Below are positions 17,826-25,543 of a stretch of DNA of 64,000 nt, in pieces. The stretch comes from DATLMR01 sp964615905 (GTDB lineage: Bacteria; Acidobacteriota; Blastocatellia; UBA7656): assembly GCA_964615905.1 (NCBI GenBank), contig CAZTUB010000020.1, positions 1-64,000 of the forward strand. Reading direction: 5' to 3'. The translations under genes were made by a program, and so were the position numbers. How positions within the stretch are numbered: position 1 is the stretch's first letter; each line of letters starts with the position of its first letter. Under the pieces are notes generated by a model that made no database searches, was not told the DNA's origin, and saw nothing but the letters and a program-made list of their open reading frames with translations.

Positions 17826-19067
17826 CTATCTTCTTTTTCCGGTCGAACCGGGCGGTCGGACATTACCGCGCAGGTTATAAAGAAGCAGCGGCATTACCTG
17901 CTTCATACGAAGCTCGAGCGATTCTGCGCATTCACCCGAGTCTTTATACCCGTACTTGCCGATCCACTCGCGCCCGCATACCAAAGCGTGCTTGCAGGAG
18001 AGACACTCTGCGCCCTGCCTTTCCATGGACATAAAATCGACGGGCCCTTTGAGACTCTCGTCTTCGATTCTTGCGCGCACCTCGTCAAAGCCTTTGACGG
18101 TAGAGCCGGATTCTGGGGAGTCGTAAACCGGCTCGTCCGCCCCGGCCGTAAAGACGATCCTGACGGGCTCAGATTGAAAAAACGGGCTGTAGTTAATCTG
18201 CTTTGGCGACGTGATGAAGCGGAAGAGAGTATTCATCAACAGCTCGTTTTCCGAGCTTATGTAAGGAACCCTGAAGCCGCTCGCGGGATGCCAGGTGGGC
18301 TCAACCGTGCCTTCGCACTCTTTTGAGACCAGAGATACCATGAAGGAAGGATAAGCTAGCCTTACTCGCTCGCGTATCTGATGCACTGCTTCAAGCTGTT
18401 CGGGGCTCATCCCGTCTACGATGCACCTCCAACTTACGTGCACCTGTCGCTCAAAATAATTTATTACCCTGTTTGAAATGGCTTCGACATCGACAGGCAG
18501 GTCGAAGCTATCGGTTTCGAGCACGGCAATCTGGAAATTCTCGCTTCTGAGCCACGGCTGCAAAGCGTCCATCCCGGCAAGGTTGATAGTGGGGAGGATC
18601 GGGTAATCCAGCCTTGAGGCCAGGCTGAGAATATGGTCGATAGTCTCAGCATCTATTTTCGGCGTGGCTACTTCGAGGCGTATCGTAATCATCTCGCCGT
18701 CCGCCACCTGCTCTGCGAGCGAGAAGATTTCCCGAATCGTCTCAGGGTCCATCCGCGCAGAGGGATTATCGGCCGGGAATCGCAAGACGAAATCAATCGG
18801 GCGGCGTGAGTTATTTGCGGCAAGTCGCAAGACGGCGCGGGCCTGCTCTTGCTCCTGCTCGACAGGCCTGTCCGTAAGATGGCCGCGACCGCTTAGGGTT
18901 TCGATCTCTTGAGGGGTCAATGACTCGGTTGACACTGCCGCCGTCGGCTCAAGGGCGGCAGCAACTTCACCGGGGATAAGGTCTGCGGCCCCCCTAAGGG
19001 TGTGGAAAAGCAGAAAGCGGTCAGAGTGTTGGACCGGTATCAGTACCGTATGAAAACTGGCGTGCAT
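17826..19067 (-). CDS. Pseudo-radical-SAM protein with SPASM-like C-terminus
   Basis: A 413-residue protein that begins like a radical SAM peptide maturase ('TVLIPVQHSDRFLLFHTLRGAADL') and has an alternating alpha/beta body ('IDFVLRFPADNPSARMDPETI', 'MITIRLEVATPKIDAETIDHI'). The CxxxCxxC cluster motif of radical SAM enzymes is absent; the barrel region contains almost no Cys. The C-terminus keeps a SPASM-like set 'CLSCKHALVC' near 353-362 and a further Cys ('SGEC'). Proteins of this kind, called pseudo-rSAM, are known from some peptide-modifying loci and may bind peptide without doing radical chemistry. AAAGGAGGAGGT precedes the ATG. It is the second gene of the operon, after the APS kinase. 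Confidence 0.72.
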   Translation of the reverse strand: MHASFHTVLIPVQHSDRFLLFHTLRGAADLIPGEVAAALEPTAAVSTESLTPQEIETLSGRGHLTDRPVEQEQEQARAVLRLAANNSRRPIDFVLRFPADNPSARMDPETIREIFSLAEQVADGEMITIRLEVATPKIDAETIDHILSLASRLDYPILPTINLAGMDALQPWLRSENFQIAVLETDSFDLPVDVEAISNRVINYFERQVHVSWRCIVDGMSPEQLEAVHQIRERVRLAYPSFMVSLVSKECEGTVEPTWHPASGFRVPYISSENELLMNTLFRFITSPKQINYSPFFQSEPVRIVFTAGADEPVYDSPESGSTVKGFDEVRARIEDESLKGPVDFMSMERQGAECLSCKHALVCGREWIGKYGYKDSGECAESLELRMKQVMPLLLYNLRGNVRPPGSTGKRR

Positions 19068-19230
19068 ACCTCCTCCTTTTGATATGCCTCCAGCCCTTTA
19101 GGCCAAGTTTTGAAGAGAAACCGCGCCCTCAAGCCACGCGCTATCCAGGTTTAATCAACCAGCTCAAGGGCCAGACGACAGTTAAGACCGTCGTCAATAA
19201 GAGATCGACAAGGCTCGGCTTTGCAAGAGG

Positions 19231-19836
19231 CTAGACATAACCGAGCGCTTCAAGTCTGCGACGAACCTCTTCCTCATCCTCTTCGCTGTAACCGGCAAGC
19301 TCTTCAACCGCCTCTATGTAGCCGAGCTGTTCGAGTTTGGCTATTATGAGCGTAGCGCTCTGGTCAGGCGTCTGAGAGCTTGTATCGACAACGAGTTCGG
19401 GCGACAGCGGCTCTTCGTACGGGTCCTGTACGCCGGTAAAATTCGTTATCTCTCCGGCAAAAGCTTTCTTATAAAGCCCCTTGACGTCGCGCTCGGACAA
19501 CACATCAAGAGGGCACTTGACGTAAACCTCGACGAAATTAGAGCTCGCCGCCCTCGCCTCGTCTCGCGCGCTCCTGTAGGGAGAGATAGCCGCGGCTATG
19601 GCTACAACTCCATTGCGGGAGAGCAGGTTACAGACGAATCCGATCCGGCGTATGTTTGTGTCGCGGTCTTCTTTGGAAAACCCAAGACCTTTAGATAAAT
19701 TGGTGCGAATGATGTCGCCGTCGAGAACTTCTACCTTGCAGCCGCGAGATAGAAGCTCGGATTCGACCAGACGGGCAAGGGTCGTCTTACCAGCGCCGGA
19801 CAGCCCTGTAAGCCACAGGGTAAACGCTGTGTTCAT
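19231..19836 (-). CDS. cysC: Adenylyl-sulfate (APS) kinase with short C-terminal extension
   Basis: A 201-residue APS kinase, which phosphorylates APS at the 3' position to make PAPS. The P-loop is 'GLSGAGKTT' (11-19), followed by 'LDGDIIRTNL', 'LGFSKEDRDTNIRRIGFV', 'AISPYRSARDEAR' and 'KKAFAGEITNFTGVQDPYE', all family-typical. I chose the start at 19836: family similarity begins there and GGGGG lies 7-11 bases upstream; a GTG 29 codons further up has no family support. About 25 residues beyond the usual end are acidic and finish 'RRLEALGYV', a tail otherwise seen on AlkP-superfamily hydrolases such as the one in this operon. No sulfurylase or sulfotransferase gene is in view. It is the first enzyme gene behind the strong promoter. 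Confidence 0.9.
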   Translation of the reverse strand: MNTAFTLWLTGLSGAGKTTLARLVESELLSRGCKVEVLDGDIIRTNLSKGLGFSKEDRDTNIRRIGFVCNLLSRNGVVAIAAAISPYRSARDEARAASSNFVEVYVKCPLDVLSERDVKGLYKKAFAGEITNFTGVQDPYEEPLSPELVVDTSSQTPDQSATLIIAKLEQLGYIEAVEELAGYSEEDEEEVRRRLEALGYV

Positions 19837-19906
19837 AGCTATACCCCCACATTTTTTTATATCCTGGATAGATTGGGCAAGATACAGCAGGCTGCCGCCT
19901 TCCTGA

Positions 19907-19966
19907 TTACCCTCGGCCACCACTGTTTTTACCGAACTGGCCGATCCCCACTAGTGCGATCTTCAT
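19907..19966 (-). CDS. 19-residue leader ORF or dehydrogenase fragment upstream of APS kinase
   Basis: ATG at 19966 opens a 19-codon frame ending in TAA. The first residues, 'MKIALVGIGQFGKN', look exactly like the beta-alpha start of a Gfo/Idh/MocA-type NAD-binding dehydrogenase, but the frame then stops. It lies about 20 bases after the predicted transcription start, so it could be a translated leader peptide. It could also be the remains of a deleted dehydrogenase gene whose promoter now drives the operon. Confidence 0.35.
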   Translation of the reverse strand: MKIALVGIGQFGKNSGGRG

Positions 19967-19987
19967 CACACTTCAAAATGCCGCACG

Positions 19988-20015
19988 ATTATAGCCCAAG
20001 CATTTGTGATGTCAA
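19988..20015 (-). promoter_or_regulatory. Near-consensus sigma70 promoter for the putative RiPP operon
   Basis: On the minus strand TTGACA (20015-20010) and TATAAT (19993-19988) are both perfect and are separated by 16 bases. They lie in the only sizeable gap (19924-20220) between the mltF-like gene and the operon and point toward the APS kinase gene. Transcription should start near 19981. Confidence 0.75.
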
Positions 20016-20220
20016 GTACAGAATTATTATTTTAATCTAATGGGCCGATGGGCTTTCGCGGCGGCGAATTATCCCGGCAGACAACCGCAGGACAGGTCTT
20101 AGCAAACCCAAAGACTTGCGAAATATCAAGACAGAGATGGCCTGGTCATCGCTTTATCTGATACCCCGGAGGGCGGCTAACGACCGATCCGGGTGATTCG
20201 CAAGCTGCCTGACGAATTCT

Positions 20221-21741
20221 TTAGTTGACGACAAACTGCCTGTAGTGATCGTAGCGTTCAAGTATCAGCTTGACGTAGTTGACTGGTTCGAGACCTCTAC
20301 AGAAACCGAATTTTACGACCGGGTCGGTCGAGTGTTGCTGCGTCGTTTTTTGCAGCAGCCAGTAGGAGACATCCTCCCACACCTCCGGGTTCCCGTTGTA
20401 CTTCTCCGTCAACCGCTGCGCATCTTCGACATGACCCGCGCCCGCGTTGTAGGATGCCAGAATAAATTTCAGCCGCTCGCCTTCGTCCGAGATGCGCTTC
20501 GTCCAGCGTTCCGTCAGCCATTGAAGAAATCGGACTGCTCCTCGCACATTGTCCTCTGGATCGCGCGAGTTTTTGACCCCGTACTCTTGCGCCGTACGAG
20601 GCATCAGTTGAAGCAGACCCGTCGCTCCGGCCCAGGAGCGCGCCTCCGGTTTGAAGCGCGATTCTTGAAACGCCTGAGAGGCGAGCAACCGCCAGTCCCA
20701 GTTCAGCTCCGGCGCATATTGTTTCAGCAACTCATCGTACTCAGAGAGCTTGCCTGTCCTGGAAGTGAGGTACTTGCTTGCGACGCGCTCCTTGTAACTT
20801 TTTCGATCTTTGAAATATTTCTGGTAGAGCCTGTCGAATAGCGACCCGTTCTGCTTCTCTTCAATCCAGCCGTTGAGCGCGTTCATTAGCTCAGGCGCGT
20901 TCTTCCTGACAGCCCACGCGACGCTGTGTGACCGTCCGACGATAGGGCGGACTTTCAAATTTGAGAACTCAGACTCTTTCAGCTCGGCGAGGTTCCCCTG
21001 CATGACAGTGAAATCGATCTCGCCCTTGGCGACCTTCTGGGCGAGCGCCTCGTCCTGGATCGCGCCGCCCATCTCTATGAGATGAATATCGCCAGATATG
21101 TTATCGGATAGCTCGACTATCGTCTGTTCATAGGGAGATTGTTCGGGTAGGTGAACGGTCTTGTTCGCAAGCTGGGACGGCCTCGTGATAAGCCGCGCTT
21201 GAATTTCAATCTCCGGCAACTCTTCGTGAGGGCCCGGTTGAAGGGCCTTCTCTGTAACCGGGTCTGTAGCCGTCGCGGGCCTCTCCTGTTGCACGAGCGC
21301 AGGTTCGGTGCGGTAGAGCGCCCTTGTGAAAGAGACAAGCTGCTTGTCCTCCTCGGTGGGCACCAGTCGCGCGGCAATCAGGTCGCCATCGCCGTTATTG
21401 AGCAAAGGGAGGAAGCTCTTAGGGTCTGTGACAACTATGACCTTCAGCGCGACACCCTGCGCTTCAGCAAAGGAGCGCAACAACTCGAATTCGTACCCGA
21501 GCGGTTCGCCACGGTATAGAAAATAGGTTGTGGAATTGTATGGGGCCAGAACGGTCAGAGTCCCGCGCTCTTTAATCTTCGCCAGGTCGCGATGAATCGG
21601 CTCGACCAACGGCAGGTTCGAACGCCGATCAATCGTATCAACCTCCGACAGTTCTGGCTGCCTGAATCGCTTGCAGGCGGGAGCGAGGATAAAAAGAGAG
21701 ACGAAGAGAATCAAAAGAACGGTTCTGCCCTGGACATTCAT
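20221..21741 (-). CDS. mltF: MltF-like lytic transglycosylase: lipoprotein with solute-binding domain and SLT domain
   Basis: A 506-residue cell-envelope protein. The N-terminus has a lipobox-like 'LFILAPAC' (Cys near 23). Next is a family 3 solute-binding-like domain ('IKERGTLTVLAPYNSTTYFLYRGEPLGYEFEL', then 'FTRALYRTEP'), and the C-terminal third is an SLT transglycosylase domain with the catalytic Glu in 'SQAFQESRFKPEARS' and 'GATGLLQLMPRTAQEYG', 'ILASYNAGAGHV'. This is the MltF arrangement: it cuts murein glycan strands with formation of anhydromuramic acid and is anchored in the outer membrane. It is on the same strand as, and upstream of, the RiPP-type operon but separated by a gap with its own promoter, so it is probably an independent unit. 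Confidence 0.9.
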   Translation of the reverse strand: MNVQGRTVLLILFVSLFILAPACKRFRQPELSEVDTIDRRSNLPLVEPIHRDLAKIKERGTLTVLAPYNSTTYFLYRGEPLGYEFELLRSFAEAQGVALKVIVVTDPKSFLPLLNNGDGDLIAARLVPTEEDKQLVSFTRALYRTEPALVQQERPATATDPVTEKALQPGPHEELPEIEIQARLITRPSQLANKTVHLPEQSPYEQTIVELSDNISGDIHLIEMGGAIQDEALAQKVAKGEIDFTVMQGNLAELKESEFSNLKVRPIVGRSHSVAWAVRKNAPELMNALNGWIEEKQNGSLFDRLYQKYFKDRKSYKERVASKYLTSRTGKLSEYDELLKQYAPELNWDWRLLASQAFQESRFKPEARSWAGATGLLQLMPRTAQEYGVKNSRDPEDNVRGAVRFLQWLTERWTKRISDEGERLKFILASYNAGAGHVEDAQRLTEKYNGNPEVWEDVSYWLLQKTTQQHSTDPVVKFGFCRGLEPVNYVKLILERYDHYRQFVVN

Positions 21742-22205
21742 GCCTGATGCCTTCCTTCTATTGACCGTACCTCGTTCGTTTCAAGTCAAGCAAATATCTA
21801 CCGGACTACGCAGCTGCTACTATGGGGAGGTGAGACGATAGAGCTTTTACGCTAAAAGGGGGCGGCCAGTCAACCATTCGTCGGGCGTCCCGATTGACAC
21901 AAAGATCATTCTTCGGGTGCGACTCCCTTTAACCCTTCTAATTCAGAGATTGCTCATATCGCGAGATTGCAAAGCCCCGACAGCAGGCGTAAACGAGAAC
22001 ATTCTGAATCTTGCCTCGCAATATAAAACATGACACTATCGACATCGGTGCTCATTCAAGTCAGGAATCATTCGGCAAGATTAAGGAAACAGACCTGTGC
22101 TGGCGCAGTTGATGATAGCAACCCTGGTGATGCTGAAAGCATATAGCAGACCCCTCAAATAAAATCGAAAAGAGAGAAAAGAGGCTTTCTTACGGAGATG
22201 CTGCC
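21742..22205. other. 464-base divergent intergenic region
   Basis: This lies between the mltF-like gene (minus) and the dinB-like gene (plus) and should hold both promoters. I see no gene, strong promoter consensus or attC-like site in it; it contains only A/T-rich stretches near 22020 and 22160. Confidence 0.5.
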
Positions 22206-22721
22206 GTGATAATTACCATCCTCGACCTCTACCGACACATGGAATGGGCTGATGCAGCGGTGTGGACTTCGGTGCTCGCATCAGAGACCGGACGAAACGA
22301 TACAAAGCTGCAAGGCTACCTCTATCACCTCCACCTTGTTCAGCGTGCCTTCTTGCGTGTTTGGCGGGATGAGCCACGCGAGGCGCCATACCCTGGTTTC
22401 AGTGGCGCGCAGGCACTGATGTTGTGGGGGCGCACATACTACAGCGAAGCCCTGGCTTACCTGGAATCCCTCGATGACGAGACGGCATCTGAGCCAAAGG
22501 CCGTTCCGTGGGCAGAAATGGTAGAGGCGCGTCTAGGCAGGCCGCCGGAGATGACAACCAGGGCCGAGACAGCGCTTCAGGTTACGCTGCATAGCCAGTA
22601 CCACCGGGGGCAGATCAACGCCCGACTGCGAGAAGTTGGAGGGGTGCCACCCTTAGTAGACTATATTGCGTGGGTATGGCTTGGCAGGCCAGCGGCAGAG
22701 TGGCCGACGGTCGAGCCTTGA
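22206..22721 (+). CDS. DinB/YfiT-like putative metal-dependent protein
   Basis: A 171-residue four-helix DinB-superfamily protein. The expected His ligands are visible at 'LYRHMEWAD', 'YLYHLHLVQRAFLRVWR' and, most typically, 'LHSQYHRGQINARLREVGG' near 140. Members bind a divalent metal; some transfer bacillithiol or mycothiol, but most have no known substrate. The start is GTG at 22206. An attC-like repeat begins six bases after the stop codon, and DinB proteins are frequent cargo of integron cassettes. Confidence 0.85.
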   Translation: MIITILDLYRHMEWADAAVWTSVLASETGRNDTKLQGYLYHLHLVQRAFLRVWRDEPREAPYPGFSGAQALMLWGRTYYSEALAYLESLDDETASEPKAVPWAEMVEARLGRPPEMTTRAETALQVTLHSQYHRGQINARLREVGGVPPLVDYIAWVWLGRPAAEWPTVEP

Positions 22722-22726
22722 GACGC

Positions 22727-22816
22727 ACGTAACAACCGCATGCGCACGAGCCCGCAAGCCACTCTCAAAGGAGTCGCAGCCGTCACATCGCGGCACTGAG
22801 ATGCGAAGCGTTAGAG
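22727..22816 (+). repeat. attC-like site (integron cassette recombination site relic) A
   Basis: TAAC-AAC-CGCAT near the left end pairs with ATGCG-AAGC-GTTA at the right end: a 4-bp outer box, an internal loop of unpaired spacers, then a 5-bp inner box. This is the R/spacer/L layout of attC sites, and the ~87-base length fits. Core boxes are degenerate compared with GCCTAAC/GTTAGGC. Confidence 0.55.
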
Positions 22817-22862
22817 TGATTCCGCGCTGACATCAGGCGTCAGGCGTTCTCAGGAGGTGAGC

Positions 22863-23357
22863 GTGCTACTGTTGCTTAAAAACCTTCTGTTCACATTGCT
22901 TGTGCCAGGCACAGTCGCGGTCTTTATCCCGCTTCGCATCGCTGCCAGCAGTAATGGAGCATTTGTACCGGGTTGGAGAGCGGCGCAGATTGCATCCCTT
23001 CTTCCTCTATCGGTTGGGGCAGCCATCTACTTCTGGTGCCTGTGGGACTTCGCAGTGCGAGGGCGCGGCACACCTGCACCAATAGACGCGCCCAGGCGGT
23101 TAGTCGTGCGGGGGCTATACCGGTATGTCCGCAATCCCATGTATGTTGGTGTCTTGCTTGCAATCGTAGGCTGGGCCATGTTTTTCCAGGCCAGGATGGT
23201 TCTATTTTACGGAGCGGCAGTGGGTATATGCTTTCACCTGTTCGTGGTGCTGGTTGAGGAGCCGCAGTTGCGGAAGAAGTTCGGCGAGCAATACCAGAGC
23301 TACTGTGAGCAGGTAGGAAGGTGGGTGCCGCAAGCTGGTCGCAAGAAGGCCGCCTGA
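22863..23357 (+). CDS. Isoprenylcysteine carboxyl methyltransferase/PEMT-family membrane protein
   Basis: A 164-residue membrane protein with about four hydrophobic segments. The C-terminal family motif is clear: 'RGLYRYVRNPMYVGVLLAIVGWA', followed by 'EEPQLRKKFGEQYQSYCEQVGRWVP'. This SAM-binding region is shared by ICMT and phospholipid N-methyltransferases; bacterial members have varied or unknown substrates. I prefer the GTG at 22863 to the one at 22857, because AGGAGG ends at 22857. The gene lies between two attC-like sites, and its TGA stop falls inside the left core box of the second one, which is typical of cassette genes. Confidence 0.85.
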   Translation: MLLLLKNLLFTLLVPGTVAVFIPLRIAASSNGAFVPGWRAAQIASLLPLSVGAAIYFWCLWDFAVRGRGTPAPIDAPRRLVVRGLYRYVRNPMYVGVLLAIVGWAMFFQARMVLFYGAAVGICFHLFVVLVEEPQLRKKFGEQYQSYCEQVGRWVPQAGRKKAA

Positions 23358-23438
23358 CAGGTGCGTCCACAAGCAGCGCAGGCGAATCTCAAATGCCTTG
23401 GTTAGTGCGCGAGCGCGTGTTGATGCGGGGCGTTATGC
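23352..23438 (+). repeat. attC-like site B
   Basis: GCCTGAC overlaps the stop codon of the preceding gene, and GTTATGC closes the site at the right. TGAC pairs with GTTA through one wobble, and GCGTC pairs with GATGC after a short spacer on each side. It is degenerate but has the attC layout and length. Confidence 0.5.
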
Positions 23439-23600
23439 GGCCTCCACTGGCGATAGGCCACGCAAACGGTCAACTCGGACGCTCGGCGTTTGATGTTACA
23501 TAAGATAACCCTTACAATCTGTGCAAGGAAACCACTTCTAATAGCGCCGATGCCGCTTTCATGATAGCGTTCGTTTAAGAACGAACACAGGAGATAACTG

Positions 23601-24386
23601 GTGAAGATTAATTGTTTATTTTTGGCTGCACTGATTTTGGCGGTTGCTGGCGTTTGCGTTGCCCAACCAAAGACAGCGGCGAGCGGGCCCGAAAAAGTCG
23701 TTAGAGATTTATACACGGCGCAGAAAAGCGAGAGTACCGCTCCGTTCTTTCAAAACAAGAACCGCGCTGCCGTTAACAAATATTTTACGAAGGACCTGGC
23801 GGACTTGATTTGGAAGGCCGCTATGGCCTCTAGAGGCGAAGTCGCGGCACTGGATTTTGACCCGTTGTATTATTCGCAAGACCCGCAGATCACCGATCTT
23901 GTCATCGGAAAACCGAAAGACCCGGCTGGCGTCAGTACCGGTTTCGCTGTTATCCCTGTCGCGTTCAAAAACAACGGCAAAGCCGAGAAAGTCGAGTTTG
24001 AGGTTACGCGCGTTGGCAGTATCTGGAAAATCAACAATATTGCCTACAGCGACGGCGAGCAACTTAGCCCCCTTTTGGAATACGCGCTTGACCCGGAATT
24101 TCAGAAGGAGTTTGAAAAAGACAGGGTCAAAGGAGATTATCTTATCGGAAACAGAAAATGCAGAATCTCGGCGACCAAGGGCGGATATGCTTATAAGTTC
24201 GACTGCGCCGACCAGGAAGATATTTCCGTGTACTATGTCGAGAAAGAGGACAATGACGACGAAACCGTCTTCAGAGATTTGGAAGCAAATGAAATTGGCA
24301 GATTTCTTTTTAAGGATAACAAATTCGTTTCCGGCAAGTTTCATGACGCCTCCGGCAAAGAGGTAAAAGTCACTCGGAGTAATTAG
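23601..24386 (+). CDS. Secreted DUF3828-like protein
   Basis: A 261-residue exported protein with a clear signal peptide ('MKINCLFLAALILAVAGVCVA'). The segment 'VVRDLYTAQKSESTAPFFQNKNRAAVNKYFTKDLADLIWKA' and the following 'FDPLYYSQDPQITDLVIG' match the character of DUF3828 proteins, which have a cystatin/NTF2-like fold and unknown function. The C-terminal third ('NRKCRISATKGGYAYKFDC') looks like a separate small beta-domain. The ribosome site is AGGAGATAACTG ahead of the GTG start. No clear attC-like site follows it. The start at 23601 gives the signal peptide, so it is well supported. Confidence 0.75.
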   Translation: MKINCLFLAALILAVAGVCVAQPKTAASGPEKVVRDLYTAQKSESTAPFFQNKNRAAVNKYFTKDLADLIWKAAMASRGEVAALDFDPLYYSQDPQITDLVIGKPKDPAGVSTGFAVIPVAFKNNGKAEKVEFEVTRVGSIWKINNIAYSDGEQLSPLLEYALDPEFQKEFEKDRVKGDYLIGNRKCRISATKGGYAYKFDCADQEDISVYYVEKEDNDDETVFRDLEANEIGRFLFKDNKFVSGKFHDASGKEVKVTRSN

Positions 24387-24620
24387 CTGGACGCGACCGC
24401 GCGCCGATATTCACGCCGAGCTGCGTCGGCGAGTAGAGGCTGGTTTTGAGCGGCGCATCAAGTTCGGCTCCGACCGGATGGGGTGGCCCGAAGCTAGGGG
24501 GATGGCGGTCGATGCGATAGGAGGCGTTGCGTTCTAATCTGAGGAACGACAACGAGGCGTCCTTTAGGGTTTAACACTGAGAGTAAGCAATTCTTTGAAT
24601 ATGGCATAGGAGTAATTGCT

Positions 24621-25133
24621 ATGATCGACCAGATCGATTCGAGATTCTTTGGTAGCCTTCATGCCGCCTTCCGGGATGGTGATGGAAACATAGATAGCAA
24701 GAGGGAAGAAGCTGAAAACGTTTCTCGTGTCGAGCAAATAATCCAGCTGATTGTCAGAGGAGATTTCGCAGCCCTGGAGGGACTGTTTGCCGACGATGTG
24801 GTCCTTGATATTATTGGCTCTGCTGATAATCCTATTGCAGGTAAATGGCAAGGCCGCCAGCAGGTGATCGATGCAACACGCAGGAACTTCTCTCTGCTCG
24901 AAGACCAAAGGCCGGAAATTGAATCGGTAGTGGCGCAAGGGAACACAGTAGTAGTCGTTGCAAGAGAGCAAGGCCGATTTGTAGCAACAGGTCAGAGCTA
25001 TGATTTCCACTGGGTGCAACTGTACACATTCAAGGAAGGCAAATTGATTCGCTTTCGTGAGTTGGCTGACAGTGTGGAATTTAGAGACGCCGGGTTGCCT
25101 AAAGAGAACCTGCCCTCTCCACAACGCACCTGA
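24621..25133 (+). CDS. SnoaL/NTF2-like protein
   Basis: A 170-residue protein with an NTF2-like cone fold: 'EQIIQLIVRGDFAALEGLFADDVVLDIIG' (helix and first strands), 'KWQGRQQVIDATRRNFS', and 'GQSYDFHWVQLYTFKEGKLIRFRELAD' at the end. SnoaL-like proteins include cyclases, isomerases and many small proteins of unknown function; no catalytic set is certain here. AGGAG lies upstream of the ATG. The stop codon lies in a box (CCTGACA) that resembles the left end of an attC site, as in the ICMT-like gene, which suggests cassette origin. Confidence 0.8.
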   Translation: MIDQIDSRFFGSLHAAFRDGDGNIDSKREEAENVSRVEQIIQLIVRGDFAALEGLFADDVVLDIIGSADNPIAGKWQGRQQVIDATRRNFSLLEDQRPEIESVVAQGNTVVVVAREQGRFVATGQSYDFHWVQLYTFKEGKLIRFRELADSVEFRDAGLPKENLPSPQRT

Positions 25134-25217
25134 CAATTCCTTCGAACGGAAGCCGCGAAGCGAGCTTCGCACAATCCACCCGGTGTCGCGTGCGGATCGG
25201 GGTGTGCGAGGTAGAGG
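25130..25217 (+). repeat. Degenerate attC-like site C
   Basis: It begins CCTGACA across the stop of the NTF2-like gene, contains a perfect inner hairpin CGAAGC-GA-GCTTCG, and ends 'GGGTGTGCGAGGTAGAGG', which resembles the right ends of the two copies near 60.9 and 61.3 kb. The pairing of outer boxes is weak, so this is a weaker call than sites A or B. Confidence 0.35.
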
Positions 25218-25227
25218 AGGTATCTGA

Positions 25228-25494
25228 ATGCGTTGCAATGGATGCGGGAATTCGTCTCTTGTTGAAGGGGATCTAGTCCACTCTGATGGAGATGGGGCAA
25301 AGTTTAGCCCGTCTGGTGACTCGAAGCTGAAAAGGGCCTTGGGGATGGGTAGCCGCACGGTTCGCGCCTTCGGATGCCCGCGATGTGGTAATCTTCAACT
25401 CGCGGTAGAGTTCAGTGAGGAGGACATGAAGAAGTACCAGAGTTTTGAAGGTGAGCAACAACGCAGCGCAGTGGATGAGCCGGTAAGTGAATAG
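25228..25494 (+). CDS. Small zinc-ribbon protein
   Basis: An 88-residue protein with CNGC at residues 3-6 and CPRC near 50-53, a spacing suited to one zinc ribbon. Otherwise it is polar and charged, with an acidic C-terminus. GGAGG precedes the ATG. No specific function can be assigned. It follows the NTF2-like gene across a possible attC-like site and converges on the ABC permease gene. Confidence 0.65.
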   Translation: MRCNGCGNSSLVEGDLVHSDGDGAKFSPSGDSKLKRALGMGSRTVRAFGCPRCGNLQLAVEFSEEDMKKYQSFEGEQQRSAVDEPVSE

Positions 25495-25543
25495 TTGCCG
25501 GTCGATCAGAGATGCATGCACACTACAAAATTACTCCTCTAGT

